Part shown: positions 35,713 to 44,608 of the stretch, in pieces | Layout of the letters: every line of letters starts with the position of its first letter | How positions within the stretch are numbered: position 1 is the stretch's first letter | Assembly: GCF_900188235.1 (NCBI RefSeq) | Contig: NZ_FZNT01000010.1 | Span: 62,001 to 126,000 of the forward strand | Length of the DNA: 64,000 nt | DNA from: Lutibacter agarilyticus | GTDB lineage: Bacteria > Bacteroidota > Bacteroidia > Flavobacteriales > Flavobacteriaceae | Reading direction: 5' to 3' | The notes under the pieces: generated by a model | What the model was told of the DNA's origin: nothing | The model's database searches: none | The model's input: the letters and a program-made list of their open reading frames with translations, nothing else | Position numbers and translations under genes: made by a program

Positions 35713-36552
35713 ATGAAACAATTGTATGATCAAGTATCTTTTACTTGTAGTAAAAATGTTACAAAAAAATACAGTACATCTTTCTCCTTGGCGGTAAATA
35801 TGTTATCTCCAAAAATTAGAGAGGGAATCTACAGTATTTACGCTTTTGTGCGTTTTGCTGATGAAATTGTAGATTCATTTCACGACTTTGAAAAAGAAGA
35901 ATTACTTAATGAATTTGAACAAAATTATTACAGGGCATTTGATAAAAACATAAGTTTAAACCCTATTTTAAATTGTTTTCAGTTAACTGTAAAAAAATAC
36001 AATATAACCGATGATTTAATTCAGTCGTTTTTAAAAAGTATGAGAGCTGATTTAAAAAAGGAAACTTATGAAACCGTTGAAGAGTACAATGACTACATTT
36101 ATGGTTCAGCCGATGTTGTTGGTTTAATGTGTTTAAAAGTTTTTGTGAATGGTGATGAAGAAAAGTACGAAAGCCTTAAAAAACCTGCAATGAGGTTAGG
36201 TTCTGCATTTCAAAAAGTAAATTTCTTGCGTGATTTGAAGGATGATTATGAGATACTTCATAGATCTTATTTTCCAGGTGTAAACTTAAAAGAGTTAAGT
36301 GTAGAAGAAAAAGCTGAAATTATAGCTGATATTGAATCCGATTTTAAAGCGGCTTTTGTTGGAATAAAAAAATTGCCTCTTGAAGCTAAATTCGGCGTTT
36401 ATACAGCTTATGTTTACTACAGGAGGTTGTTGAAAAAATTGAATAGTACACCTTCAAATGAAATTTTAAATACACGTATTAGAGTGTCAAATCCAATGAA
36501 GATTAGTTTATTAGCAAGATCATTTGTGGTTTATAAATTAAATTTACTGTAA
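35713..36552 (+). CDS. crtB: Phytoene synthase
   Basis: CrtB condenses two geranylgeranyl diphosphates to phytoene. The 279-aa protein has the two Asp-rich motifs of squalene/phytoene synthases: DEIVD (50-54) and DLKDD near residue 175, the latter in QKVNFLRDLKDDYE. Its stop overlaps the ATG of the next gene by 1 bp (TAATG), showing tight coupling. Confidence 0.94.
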   Translation: MKQLYDQVSFTCSKNVTKKYSTSFSLAVNMLSPKIREGIYSIYAFVRFADEIVDSFHDFEKEELLNEFEQNYYRAFDKNISLNPILNCFQLTVKKYNITDDLIQSFLKSMRADLKKETYETVEEYNDYIYGSADVVGLMCLKVFVNGDEEKYESLKKPAMRLGSAFQKVNFLRDLKDDYEILHRSYFPGVNLKELSVEEKAEIIADIESDFKAAFVGIKKLPLEAKFGVYTAYVYYRRLLKKLNSTPSNEILNTRIRVSNPMKISLLARSFVVYKLNLL

Positions 36553-37052
36553 TGAAAATTTTACTTTTTTTATTTATTTCTGTATTTTCATTTAAAACTT
36601 CTCCAGTTGTAGAAGAGGTAAGAAATCAGTTTCCTGAAATTTCTTCGGAAGAACAAGCGGATAATTTTATAGAACAATTAACTAAGGATGCTTCCGCCGA
36701 AGCTAAAAGTTATATTGCTGCTATGAATTTTATGAAATCTCGCTTTGTTAAAAATCCTTTTACGAAACTGAAATATTTTAAAATTGGTAAAAAAGAATTA
36801 GATGCTGTAATTTTAAACAATCCTAAAAATATTGAAATGCGGTATATTCGTTATTTAATGCAGAAACAAATTCCAGGTTTTTTAAACTATAGCGATAATA
36901 TTGAAGAAGATTTTAAATTGCTTTCAACTCAATTAGTTGAAAGCAATTATAATAATACGTTTAAGCTTAAAATAATTAACAATATGTTATTGGTGAGTAA
37001 TTTAACTGATAACGAAAAAGAGATATTAACTAAATTAGAAACTAACATATAA
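36552..37052 (+). CDS. Unknown exported helical protein within the carotenoid operon
   Basis: This 166-aa protein has a probable signal peptide (MKILLFLFISVFSFKTS) and is otherwise helical and charged, with no cysteine pair, metal motif or recognised family. It overlaps crtB and crtZ by 1 bp each, so it is translated as part of the operon. That context suggests a role in carotenoid synthesis, transport or placement, but this is inference from position alone. Confidence 0.7.
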   Translation: MKILLFLFISVFSFKTSPVVEEVRNQFPEISSEEQADNFIEQLTKDASAEAKSYIAAMNFMKSRFVKNPFTKLKYFKIGKKELDAVILNNPKNIEMRYIRYLMQKQIPGFLNYSDNIEEDFKLLSTQLVESNYNNTFKLKIINNMLLVSNLTDNEKEILTKLETNI

Positions 37053-37489
37053 TGTTTGCATTAATTACCTTAGGTACTTTTTTATTAATGGAGTGTGTAA
37101 CTTGGTTAACACATAAATTTGTAATGCACGGTTTTATGTGGTATTTTCATGAAGACCACCACCAGCCACGATATCAAAATTGGTTTGAACGTAATGATGT
37201 GTTTTTTATCATTTTTGCCATACCAAGTATTGCGTTGTTTTACTTTGGTGTGCAAGGCGGTTTAAACTATTTATTTTTTATTGGTTTAGGAATTATGTTG
37301 TACGGAATGGCTTATTTTTTAGTACACGACGTATTAATTCATAGGCGTTTTAACTGGTTTAATAAAACAAATAATGCATACTTAAAAGGCTTAAGAAAAG
37401 CACACAAAGTTCATCACAAGCATTTAGGAAAAGAAGAAGGTGAATGTTTCGGTATGTTATATGTGCCATTTAAGTATTTTAAAGTATGA
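37052..37489 (+). CDS. crtZ: Beta-carotene hydroxylase
   Basis: CrtZ adds 3-hydroxyl groups to beta-ionone rings, producing zeaxanthin. The 145-aa membrane protein has the four His clusters of the fatty acid hydroxylase superfamily: HKFVMH, HEDHH, HDVLIH and HKVHHKH. Hydrophobic segments lie at about residues 1-15, 50-70 and 75-95. It overlaps the cyclase gene by 4 bp (ATGA). Confidence 0.93.
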   Translation: MFALITLGTFLLMECVTWLTHKFVMHGFMWYFHEDHHQPRYQNWFERNDVFFIIFAIPSIALFYFGVQGGLNYLFFIGLGIMLYGMAYFLVHDVLIHRRFNWFNKTNNAYLKGLRKAHKVHHKHLGKEEGECFGMLYVPFKYFKV

Positions 37490-38184
37490 CCTATTTATAT
37501 TTATTGATTAACATAGCAAGTTTTTCAGTACCATTTATATATAGTTTTGAAAAAAAAATGCGCTTTATTCAATACTGGAAATCAGTATTTTTAGTAATAA
37601 TTTTAGTCGCAATTCCTTTTTTAATTTGGGATGTAATTTTTACTAAAAATGGAGTTTGGGGTTTTAATCCTGCATACTATTTAGGAGTAACTATTTATGG
37701 TTTGCCTTTAGAAGAAATCCTTTTTTTTATATGTATTCCGTACGCCAGTATTTTTACACATTACGCTTTTCAATATTTTTTTAAAGACACTCAATTATCA
37801 AATAAATTAACACGTTTTATAACGGTTAATTTGTTAACAACAGCAGTAATTGTGTTAGTTTTTAGCTTTCCAAAAGCATATACCACGGTTAATTTTAGTC
37901 TTTTTCTTAGTTTAATGATGTATGCTTTGGTTGTGAAAGATAAAATTTTAAACCGTTTTTACATTACGTTTTTATTGGTGTTGGTTCCGTTTTTTATAGT
38001 GAATGGTTTACTTACAGGTAGCTTTATTGAAGAGCAGGTGGTTTGGTATAATAATGCTGAAAATTTAGGTGTTAGAATAGGAACTGTTCCTGTTGAAGAT
38101 ACTTTTTATGCCTTTAATATGTTGTATATGGCTTTAATTTTAATTGAAAAATTCAAGCCGAAATTCAAAAATAAAATTGTTTAA
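37486..38184 (+). CDS. Lycopene cyclase, fused CrtYcd type
   Basis: This 232-aa integral membrane protein is made of two homologous cyclase repeats of about 100 residues. Each carries a PxE-type motif: PLEEILFF (about residue 75) and PVEDTFYAF (about 203). The family cyclises lycopene to beta-carotene. The fused form is normal for flavobacteria, whereas actinobacteria often use two polypeptides. It ends directly before the photolyase ATG. Confidence 0.9.
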   Translation: MTYLYLLINIASFSVPFIYSFEKKMRFIQYWKSVFLVIILVAIPFLIWDVIFTKNGVWGFNPAYYLGVTIYGLPLEEILFFICIPYASIFTHYAFQYFFKDTQLSNKLTRFITVNLLTTAVIVLVFSFPKAYTTVNFSLFLSLMMYALVVKDKILNRFYITFLLVLVPFFIVNGLLTGSFIEEQVVWYNNAENLGVRIGTVPVEDTFYAFNMLYMALILIEKFKPKFKNKIV

Positions 38185-39468
38185 ATGAAAAAAGAAGTTG
38201 CTGTTTTTTGGTTTCGAAGAGATGTGCGTTTAAAAGATAATTGCGCACTTTATCATGCGTTAAATGCTAACTATGAAGTACTCCCAATTTTTATTTTCGA
38301 TAAAGAAATTTTGTCAGAACTACCAAAAAATGATCCTCGTGTTCAATTTATACATCAAACTTTACAAGATGTTAATAACCAATTAAAAAAAGAAAATACT
38401 TCGTTATTGATATTGAATGATACTGTTGAGAATGCCTGGAAATTTATTTTATCTAAATTTAGTGTGAAGCAAATTTTTTTCAATAGAGATTATGAGCCTT
38501 ATGCGCTTCAAAGAGATTCAAAAATCACAGAATTATGTGAAAATTTAGGAATTCAAGTTTTTTCGTATAAAGATCAGGTAATTTTTGAAAAGAATGAAAT
38601 CACTAAACAAGATGGTGAACCTTATACCGTTTATACACCATATAAAAATAAATGGTTGGCCAAATACAACCAAAGTTTACCTAAAAATTACCCTTCCGAA
38701 GAATTGTTGAATAAATTTTTGAAATCTACTTTCGAGTTTCCTACGTTAGCAACTATTGGTTTTGTTAAAAGTGCTATTGAAGTGTTGCCCATAAATGTAA
38801 ATTGTATACCAGGTTATAATCTATATCGTGATATTCCTTCTGTAGAAACTTCAAATCTTTCTGTGCATTTAAGGTTTGGTTTGGTTAGTGTTCGTAAATT
38901 AGTAGCGTATGCCCATAAAACTGAAGCGGTATTTTTAAGCGAGTTAATTTGGAGAGAGTTTTTTATGCAGATTTTATGGCATTTTCCAAAAGTTGTAAAT
39001 AATAACTTTAAATCTAAATACAATTTTATTCCTTGGAGAAATAATGAAGAAGAATTTGAATTATGGTGTCAAGGTAAAACAGGTTACCCTATTGTTGATG
39101 CAGGTATGCGGCAATTAAATCAAACGGGATACATGCATAATAGAGTAAGAATGATTGTTGCAAGTTTTTTAAACAAACATTTGTTAATTGATTGGCGTTG
39201 GGGTGAAGCCTATTTTGCTAAAAAGCTTTTGGATTATGAATTGTCTGCAAATAATGGAAATTGGCAATGGGTTGCGGGTACAGGTTGCGATTCGGCTCCT
39301 TATTTCAGAGTTTTTAACCCAACTACGCAACAACAAAAATTTGATCCAGATTTTGATTACATTAAAAAATGGAATCCTAACTACAAAAATATACCAGAAA
39401 TAGTGGAACATAAGTTTGCCCGTTTACGCTATTTAGATATTGTAAAAAAGTCTTTGATTCAAAGTTAA
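38185..39468 (+). CDS. Deoxyribodipyrimidine photolyase, class I type
   Basis: Photolyase repairs UV-induced cyclobutane dimers using blue light. The 427-aa protein has the N-terminal antenna domain (VFWFRRDVRLKDN) and the C-terminal FAD domain with SELIWREFFMQ, GMRQLNQTGYMHNR and NGNWQWVAGTGCDSAP. The last motif is of the CPD class I type rather than cryptochrome-DASH. It is the last gene of the crt operon (0 bp after the cyclase), so it should be induced with the carotenoids. Its stop overlaps the convergent SDR stop by 4 bp. Confidence 0.92.
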   Translation: MKKEVAVFWFRRDVRLKDNCALYHALNANYEVLPIFIFDKEILSELPKNDPRVQFIHQTLQDVNNQLKKENTSLLILNDTVENAWKFILSKFSVKQIFFNRDYEPYALQRDSKITELCENLGIQVFSYKDQVIFEKNEITKQDGEPYTVYTPYKNKWLAKYNQSLPKNYPSEELLNKFLKSTFEFPTLATIGFVKSAIEVLPINVNCIPGYNLYRDIPSVETSNLSVHLRFGLVSVRKLVAYAHKTEAVFLSELIWREFFMQILWHFPKVVNNNFKSKYNFIPWRNNEEEFELWCQGKTGYPIVDAGMRQLNQTGYMHNRVRMIVASFLNKHLLIDWRWGEAYFAKKLLDYELSANNGNWQWVAGTGCDSAPYFRVFNPTTQQQKFDPDFDYIKKWNPNYKNIPEIVEHKFARLRYLDIVKKSLIQS

Positions 39469-40880
39469 ACTAGTTTAGAAATCATGCCGTTAAAAACAAA
39501 CCAATGAAAAGGTGTAACTGCATACCAATACAATCTGCCTGCAATGCCTTGAGGTCTAAAGGTGGCGGTTTGGTACAATATATTGTCTTCAATTTTAAAT
39601 TCTAGCCAAGCTTCTCCAGGAAGTTTCATTTCAGCATATAGTAATAATTTTTTAGCTTCTTTATTTGCATAAATTACGCGCCAAAAATCTAGCGAATCGC
39701 CATTATTTAATTCTGTAGGATGCGTGCGTCCGCGTCTTAAGCCAATTCCTCCAAAAAACTTATCAAAATAGCCTCTTAATTTCCATAAAAATGTTCCGTA
39801 ATACCATCCATTTTCACCTCCAATAGACCATATTTTAGTTAAAGTGTAGTCTACATCTGTTACGGTACGTTGTTTTATATCAGTAAAGCAGCCATATGTA
39901 GGTACGTTTATATGTTCGTGTAAATCACTGTTTAACTCACTGCTTATAAAGGAATCTTTCCAGCTAGAAACAATACTGTTTTGTTCAATTTTTACAAATG
40001 CATTTTCTACAGCTTCTTTATAAGGTATTGGTGTTATGTTGAGTAATTTATTGATATTACTAGGATTTCCTATAATTTCAATACCCATACTATTTACCAA
40101 TGAAGCAGCTAGTTTATAGGAGGTTGATGTAACAAAATACAACCAATAAGAGGATAATTTTGGAGTCATTATCGGAATGGTAATAATACGTCTTTTTAAA
40201 CCTCGTATGCTTGCAAATTCCAACAACATTTGTTTGTAGGTAAGTATTTCTGGGCCAAAAATGTCAAATGATTTATCAAATAAATCTTTATTGTTAATAG
40301 CTCTTTGTAAAAAAGTTAAAACATCCCTAACGGCTATAGGTTGTGTTTTAGTGTTTAGCCATTTTGGAGCTACCATAATAGGTAATTTTTCAACCAAATC
40401 TCTAATAATTTCAAAAGAAGAACTTCCAGACCCAACAATAATACCGGCTTTAAATGTTGTTAAGGCGTAATTTTTTGACTGTAATTTTGTTTCTACATTT
40501 TTTCGAGATAATAAATGTTTTGAAAGTTTTGTATCGTTTGTAATACCGCTTAAATAAATAACCTGTTTTGTTGAAGTGTTTTCGATATGTTTTTTAAAAT
40601 TTTCAGCACATTTTTCTTCAAGTGTATGAAATTCAGTTGATGAATTAGACATAGAATGAATTAAATAGTAAGCAATCTCAATATTACTAGGAATGTTTTT
40701 TAAACTTTCAGGGTTTAAAAAATCAACTTCTACTAGAGTTATATTTTTATGGTTTTTAAAACTTTTAGGGGCTCTATCCTTGTCTCTTACAGTGCAAACA
40801 ATAGTATGGCCATCATTTAATAATAACGGAATTAAGCGTTTTCCAATATAGCCTGTTGCTCCTGTGACAAGAATTTTCAT
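39465..40880 (-). CDS. SDR-family NAD(P)-binding protein with DUF2867 domain
   Basis: This 471-aa protein has an atypical SDR N-terminal half (TGATGYIGKRLIPLL; YYLIHSM) and a C-terminal DUF2867 region (about 320-471: GGENGWYYGTFLWKLRGY). The family is common beside photolyase genes; substrate unknown. It is the last gene of the minus-strand TetR-CAP-ABC1-flavin reductase-SDR run, starting directly after the flavin reductase stop. Confidence 0.85.
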   Translation of the reverse strand: MKILVTGATGYIGKRLIPLLLNDGHTIVCTVRDKDRAPKSFKNHKNITLVEVDFLNPESLKNIPSNIEIAYYLIHSMSNSSTEFHTLEEKCAENFKKHIENTSTKQVIYLSGITNDTKLSKHLLSRKNVETKLQSKNYALTTFKAGIIVGSGSSSFEIIRDLVEKLPIMVAPKWLNTKTQPIAVRDVLTFLQRAINNKDLFDKSFDIFGPEILTYKQMLLEFASIRGLKRRIITIPIMTPKLSSYWLYFVTSTSYKLAASLVNSMGIEIIGNPSNINKLLNITPIPYKEAVENAFVKIEQNSIVSSWKDSFISSELNSDLHEHINVPTYGCFTDIKQRTVTDVDYTLTKIWSIGGENGWYYGTFLWKLRGYFDKFFGGIGLRRGRTHPTELNNGDSLDFWRVIYANKEAKKLLLYAEMKLPGEAWLEFKIEDNILYQTATFRPQGIAGRLYWYAVTPFHWFVFNGMISKLV

Positions 40881-41498
40881 TTATTTTATAGGTCTTTGAT
40901 AGTTAAAACGTTCTTTTAATTGGGGAATGGCATACCCATTTAACCCGTTTATGGTAGCGATTTGTCCTTCTGATAAATTAATGAAACCATCATTGTGTAA
41001 AAGTTCATCTTTAATATACAGTCCTTGTATTTCGCCAATTACAAGTTTGGTGTTATTTGCTTTTATATCATACGCTTCAATATATTTCAAAGCTAATTGA
41101 ATAGGGCAATCTTTAACAAAAGGCGCATAAAAACTATTTTTATAATCAGTTTCTAAATTGGTAACATCAAATTCAGAAATGTCTTTTTTGTATTTAGCCG
41201 ATGTATGGTGTGCGTCTTTTAAAATGTTATTGTGGATGTGATTTATAGTAAAAAAACCAGTTTCCATAATATTATCATACGTATTTCTAGGGGCTGAAGT
41301 TGGTCTTAAAATAAAACCTAATAATGGAGGTTCAGAGCCTAAATGTATTACTGAACTAAAGATAGCTACATTTGTGTTGCCAGTTGCTGATTTTGTAGCA
41401 ATTAAATTCGCCGATTTATACCCTGCACAACTGTTAATTAGGTTAATTTTGTACAGGTGTTCTAATTTATTGATTTCTTGATTGTTAAGGTAAATCAT
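40881..41498 (-). CDS. Flavin reductase family protein
   Basis: This 205-aa protein has the FMN-binding split-barrel of the flavin reductase-like family: NSCAGYKSANLIATK, NVAIFSSVIHLGSEPPLLGFI and TSAPRNTYDNI. It probably reduces or binds flavin, which could serve the flavin-dependent photolyase or other redox partners in this island; the link is positional. Its start overlaps the ABC1 kinase stop by 1 bp and it abuts the SDR gene. Confidence 0.82.
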   Translation of the reverse strand: MIYLNNQEINKLEHLYKINLINSCAGYKSANLIATKSATGNTNVAIFSSVIHLGSEPPLLGFILRPTSAPRNTYDNIMETGFFTINHIHNNILKDAHHTSAKYKKDISEFDVTNLETDYKNSFYAPFVKDCPIQLALKYIEAYDIKANNTKLVIGEIQGLYIKDELLHNDGFINLSEGQIATINGLNGYAIPQLKERFNYQRPIK

Positions 41499-42811
41499 TA
41501 TAAATTTTTAAAATTGTTGATGCTCACTTTAGTTGCTTTTAAATCGAACATTAAATTATACAATCCAAAAAAGGTTCGGTTAATGTATATAAAATGCTTA
41601 GAACCCCTGTTTCCATTCATTTTTTTAAGTTCAGTGCTTTTTGAATACCGTTCTCCTAGTTCTGCAATTTGTTGAAAGAAATTAGGATCTGAAAAATCAA
41701 ATATTTCTTGGTGGAAAGGCTGTGTAAATAAGCTTAACATATCATGAAACATGGCTGTGAAAAATGCTATTTCTTCAAGAGAATCATCAGCTCTTAAAAT
41801 TTCTAATTCTATTAATTTTTGTTGAAATATTTCAGGATTATTGATGTTTTCTTTTTTAGCTAATTCAAAATATGGAATATAAAAATCATCAGGAATAGTT
41901 TTCATACAGCCAAAATCTAGTGCAATTAAGTTAGCTTCTTTTGAAATTAAAAAGTTACCAGGATGTGGATCTGCGTGTACTTTTTTAAGGGTATGAATTT
42001 GATACATGTAAAAATCCCACAATGCTTGACCTATTTTGGTTGATTTTTCAGCATTTGTATTGTGCGCTGTAAATTCTGATAAATGTTCGCCTTCCATCCA
42101 GTCCATAGTTATAATTCTTTCCGAAGAAAATTCTGAATAATACTTAGGAAATTGTAAGTTAGGAATGTGAGCACAAGCTTCAGAAATTTCTTTACTTTGT
42201 TTCATTTCAATTAAGTAATTGGTTTCTTCAATTAATTTATCTTCAACTTCTTTAAAATACTTATCAGAATCTTTTCCTTTAATATTAAACATGCTTATAG
42301 CAATAGGTTTTACCAAAGTAAGATCACTAGAAATGCTATTTGCAATACCAGGGTATTGAATTTTTACAGCTAAGTTTTTACCGTTTTTTACTGCTTTATG
42401 AACTTGACCAATACTTGCTGCATTTACAGAGTTTGCATTAAAGGTGTCAAATATTTCACTGGGTGCTTTGCCAAAGTATTTTTTAAATGTTTTTAAAACT
42501 AATGGTGCTGATAATGGAGGAACAGAGAATTGCGATAAAGAAAATTTTTCTACGTAAGCTTGCGGTAAAACACTTTTTTCCATGCTTAACATTTGAGCTA
42601 CTTTTAGGGCGCTTCCTTTTAATTTTTTTAAACCATCGTAAATATCTTCAGCATTATTTTTGTTTAATTTTTCTTTAGCTTCATCTTCAGTGTTTACTAA
42701 TTTATCACCGTAATATTTTAAATAATTCATACCAACCTTTGCGCCAGTTTGTACTAGTTTTGAGGCTCTGTGAATTTTTGAAACCGGAATTGTATCTATA
42801 GTTTTTAGCAT
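41498..42811 (-). CDS. ABC1/UbiB-family atypical kinase
   Basis: This 437-aa protein belongs to the ABC1 (AarF/UbiB/COQ8) kinase-like family. It shows the family-specific KLKGSALKVAQMLSMEK (KxGQ-like) segment, the nucleotide region AASIGQVHKA, HADPHPGNFLI in the catalytic loop and LDFGCMK for the DFG motif. Relatives assist quinone or other isoprenoid lipid synthesis, which would be consistent with the neighbouring carotenoid genes. It lies between the CAP lipoprotein and flavin reductase genes. Confidence 0.87.
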   Translation of the reverse strand: MLKTIDTIPVSKIHRASKLVQTGAKVGMNYLKYYGDKLVNTEDEAKEKLNKNNAEDIYDGLKKLKGSALKVAQMLSMEKSVLPQAYVEKFSLSQFSVPPLSAPLVLKTFKKYFGKAPSEIFDTFNANSVNAASIGQVHKAVKNGKNLAVKIQYPGIANSISSDLTLVKPIAISMFNIKGKDSDKYFKEVEDKLIEETNYLIEMKQSKEISEACAHIPNLQFPKYYSEFSSERIITMDWMEGEHLSEFTAHNTNAEKSTKIGQALWDFYMYQIHTLKKVHADPHPGNFLISKEANLIALDFGCMKTIPDDFYIPYFELAKKENINNPEIFQQKLIELEILRADDSLEEIAFFTAMFHDMLSLFTQPFHQEIFDFSDPNFFQQIAELGERYSKSTELKKMNGNRGSKHFIYINRTFFGLYNLMFDLKATKVSINNFKNL

Positions 42812-42829
42812 AGTTGTATGTTTTTAAGT

Positions 42830-43345
42830 TTATCTTATTATGAATATGTGAGTGAAAAAATTTTTCCCCTTAGCGTTTTGTTTGATTGAAATTCCAAAAT
42901 GAGTGTATTTTTTATCTTCAATAACTTTTTTATGTTTACCACTGTTAAGCCAGGCTTGAAAAGCACTTTTGGCTGTAGTATATCCAAATCCTAAATTTTC
43001 CCCAATTGCTTTTGCGTTAGCTTTAGCCATTAGTTCTTGATTTCTTTTTGGAAAATTTTCATGACTTAACCTTCCTGTTTCAGCCATAAAATTTGAGTGC
43101 GACTCTGCAACTTTTGAAATTAAATTCATTCTTTCTAAGGAGTTCAGCCCTATTGAAGATCTATAATTATTTACTAAATCAAGTATCTCCAATTCCATGT
43201 TTATGTATTCAATACTATTTTCATTTAGATGATCAATGTAAATTTCATCGTCTTCATTTGTACAAGAAGAAAATAATAACATCATTATTGTAATGAAAAG
43301 GAGGTTGAATTTTGTTTTTTTGATTGGAATTCTTTGGAAATACAT
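42830..43345 (-). CDS. CAP/SCP-domain lipoprotein
   Basis: This 171-aa protein has a lipobox ending at C28 (LLFSSC) and a CAP domain (about 50-170) with VNNYRSSIGLNSL, AESHSNFMAETGRLSHENF, GENLGFGYTTAKSAFQAWLNSGKHKKVI and THFGISI. The bacterial family has no firm function. It lies between the TetR-like gene (17 bp) and the ABC1 kinase gene (18 bp), consistent with one operon. Confidence 0.82.
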   Translation of the reverse strand: MYFQRIPIKKTKFNLLFITIMMLLFSSCTNEDDEIYIDHLNENSIEYINMELEILDLVNNYRSSIGLNSLERMNLISKVAESHSNFMAETGRLSHENFPKRNQELMAKANAKAIGENLGFGYTTAKSAFQAWLNSGKHKKVIEDKKYTHFGISIKQNAKGKNFFTHIFIIR

Positions 43346-43362
43346 TTTAAGAGTGTTTATAA

Positions 43363-44019
43363 TTAAAAATTTAAATTCATTTTTTCTTTATATAAAAATT
43401 TTCCTAAGTCTATAATACTTTTAAAAGGAGTGGTGTCTATTATATCGAAGCTTGTGTTGACGGATTTCTCTATAAATATGTCTGTTTTTTCAAAAGAGGC
43501 TGAAGAATCGTTTAACCAAAATTTAATGGTTATTAGTAATTGAAGCCAAGCACTTTCTTTGATGCTTTTTTGTTGAATTTGAGCAAGATTTTTTTGTTTT
43601 AAATCAATAGTTTCAATTTCTAACGAATCAATATAAGTAGTAAAGCTATTTTTAAGTTCAGAAAGTGTACTTAATTTTTTAAGCTGCATAGAGTCTGCAT
43701 TAATAACAGCACTTACATAACTTCTATTTGCAGTTAAGTTTTCAAAAAAGGTATAGTAAAAACTTAATAATTTATTTCGGGCATCAAATGTTTGGTAATC
43801 TTTACTTTTTTCTAAAACACTTATGGTGTTTTCATAAAAAGCATTAAAAATTGATTTCTCAACTGCTTCAAATGATCCAAAATGAGCATAAAATAAAGCT
43901 TCTTCAAATTTATTTTCTTTAGCAAAAGCATAAACAGTTGTTGGTTTTGTATTGTTTTCTAGTACAAAGTTCATGTACATTGTTATAATTTCTATTGCAT
44001 TTATTTTTTTATTTGACAT
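43363..44019 (-). CDS. TetR-like transcriptional regulator
   Basis: This 217-aa protein is all-helical, with an N-terminal region (about 5-55: AIEIITMYMNFVLENN, TTVYAFAKENKFEEALFYAHFGS) that fits a divergent TetR helix-turn-helix and a C-terminal ligand domain. The start was set at 44019 (MSNKKINAIEI); an in-frame upstream ATG at 44070 would add 17 residues that run into the divergent promoter region. It faces the pterin synthase gene and probably controls one or both of the divergent runs. Confidence 0.72.
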   Translation of the reverse strand: MSNKKINAIEIITMYMNFVLENNTKPTTVYAFAKENKFEEALFYAHFGSFEAVEKSIFNAFYENTISVLEKSKDYQTFDARNKLLSFYYTFFENLTANRSYVSAVINADSMQLKKLSTLSELKNSFTTYIDSLEIETIDLKQKNLAQIQQKSIKESAWLQLLITIKFWLNDSSASFEKTDIFIEKSVNTSFDIIDTTPFKSIIDLGKFLYKEKMNLNF

Positions 44020-44143
44020 AATATATGTGTTTTTAATTCTGTTTAAATTATTTAAATACAAATTAAACAAAATAAATTGATAAAATTTATTATTGGTTAT
44101 GTTAAAACTTTATTAAATCATAAGTAAAATCAATAGTGATGTT

Positions 44144-44173
44144 TTTGTGGGTTGATTTTATTGTTTAACTTTG
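44144..44173 (+). promoter_or_regulatory. Promoter of the pterin/stress gene run
   Basis: TTTG (44144-44147), an 18-nt spacer and TAACTTTG (44166-44173) match the Bacteroidetes consensus. TTGTTTAA (44161-44168) overlaps the -7 element, as in the merR and crtI promoters. The leader before the first ATG is about 8 nt. Confidence 0.65.
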
Positions 44174-44185
44174 TATATGTAAAAT

Positions 44186-44608
44186 ATGAACAAAATGAAT
44201 TATAAGGTTGCTGTAACAAGACGAGAACACTTTAACTCGGCACATCGTTTACATAATGTAAACTGGTCTAATGAAAAAAATGCAAGTGTATTTGGAAAAT
44301 GTAATAACCCAAACTTTCACGGACATAATTATGAGTTAGAAGTAAAATTAATAGGTACAATTGATGAGGATACGGGATATGTGATAGATACAAAGCACTT
44401 ATCAGATCTTATTAAAATTAATGTGCTAGATAAATTTGATCACAAAAATTTGAATTTAGATGTTGAAGAGTTTAAAGTTTTAAACCCAACAACTGAAAAC
44501 ATTGCTATGATTATTTATATGATTTTAAGACCTCTTATTGAGGATAAATACGAATTAAAAATTAAGCTTTATGAAACACCAAGAAACTTTGTTGAATTTC
44601 CCTACTAA
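44186..44608 (+). CDS. 6-pyruvoyl-tetrahydropterin synthase (PTPS-type)
   Basis: This 140-aa enzyme resembles the PTPS of tetrahydrobiopterin synthesis more than QueD. Zinc ligands are H20, H45 and H47, and the catalytic cysteine is C39 in FGKCNNPNFHGHNY; the spacings between them equal those of the mammalian enzyme as I recall it. LDKFDHKNLNLDV, PTTENIA and LYETPRNF complete the pattern. It would convert dihydroneopterin triphosphate, made by the adjacent GTP cyclohydrolase, to 6-pyruvoyl-tetrahydropterin. ATG codons occur at 44186 and 44195; the first is used. It overlaps folE by 38 bp. Confidence 0.87.
   Translation: MNKMNYKVAVTRREHFNSAHRLHNVNWSNEKNASVFGKCNNPNFHGHNYELEVKLIGTIDEDTGYVIDTKHLSDLIKINVLDKFDHKNLNLDVEEFKVLNPTTENIAMIIYMILRPLIEDKYELKIKLYETPRNFVEFPY

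Noticed and set aside
44186-44608. QueD (queuosine pathway) as the identity of the pterin synthase
   Set aside because: The FGKCNNPNFHGHNY and TTEN motifs, and the absence of queC, queE or queF nearby, favour the tetrahydropterin branch, although a dual activity cannot be ruled out.
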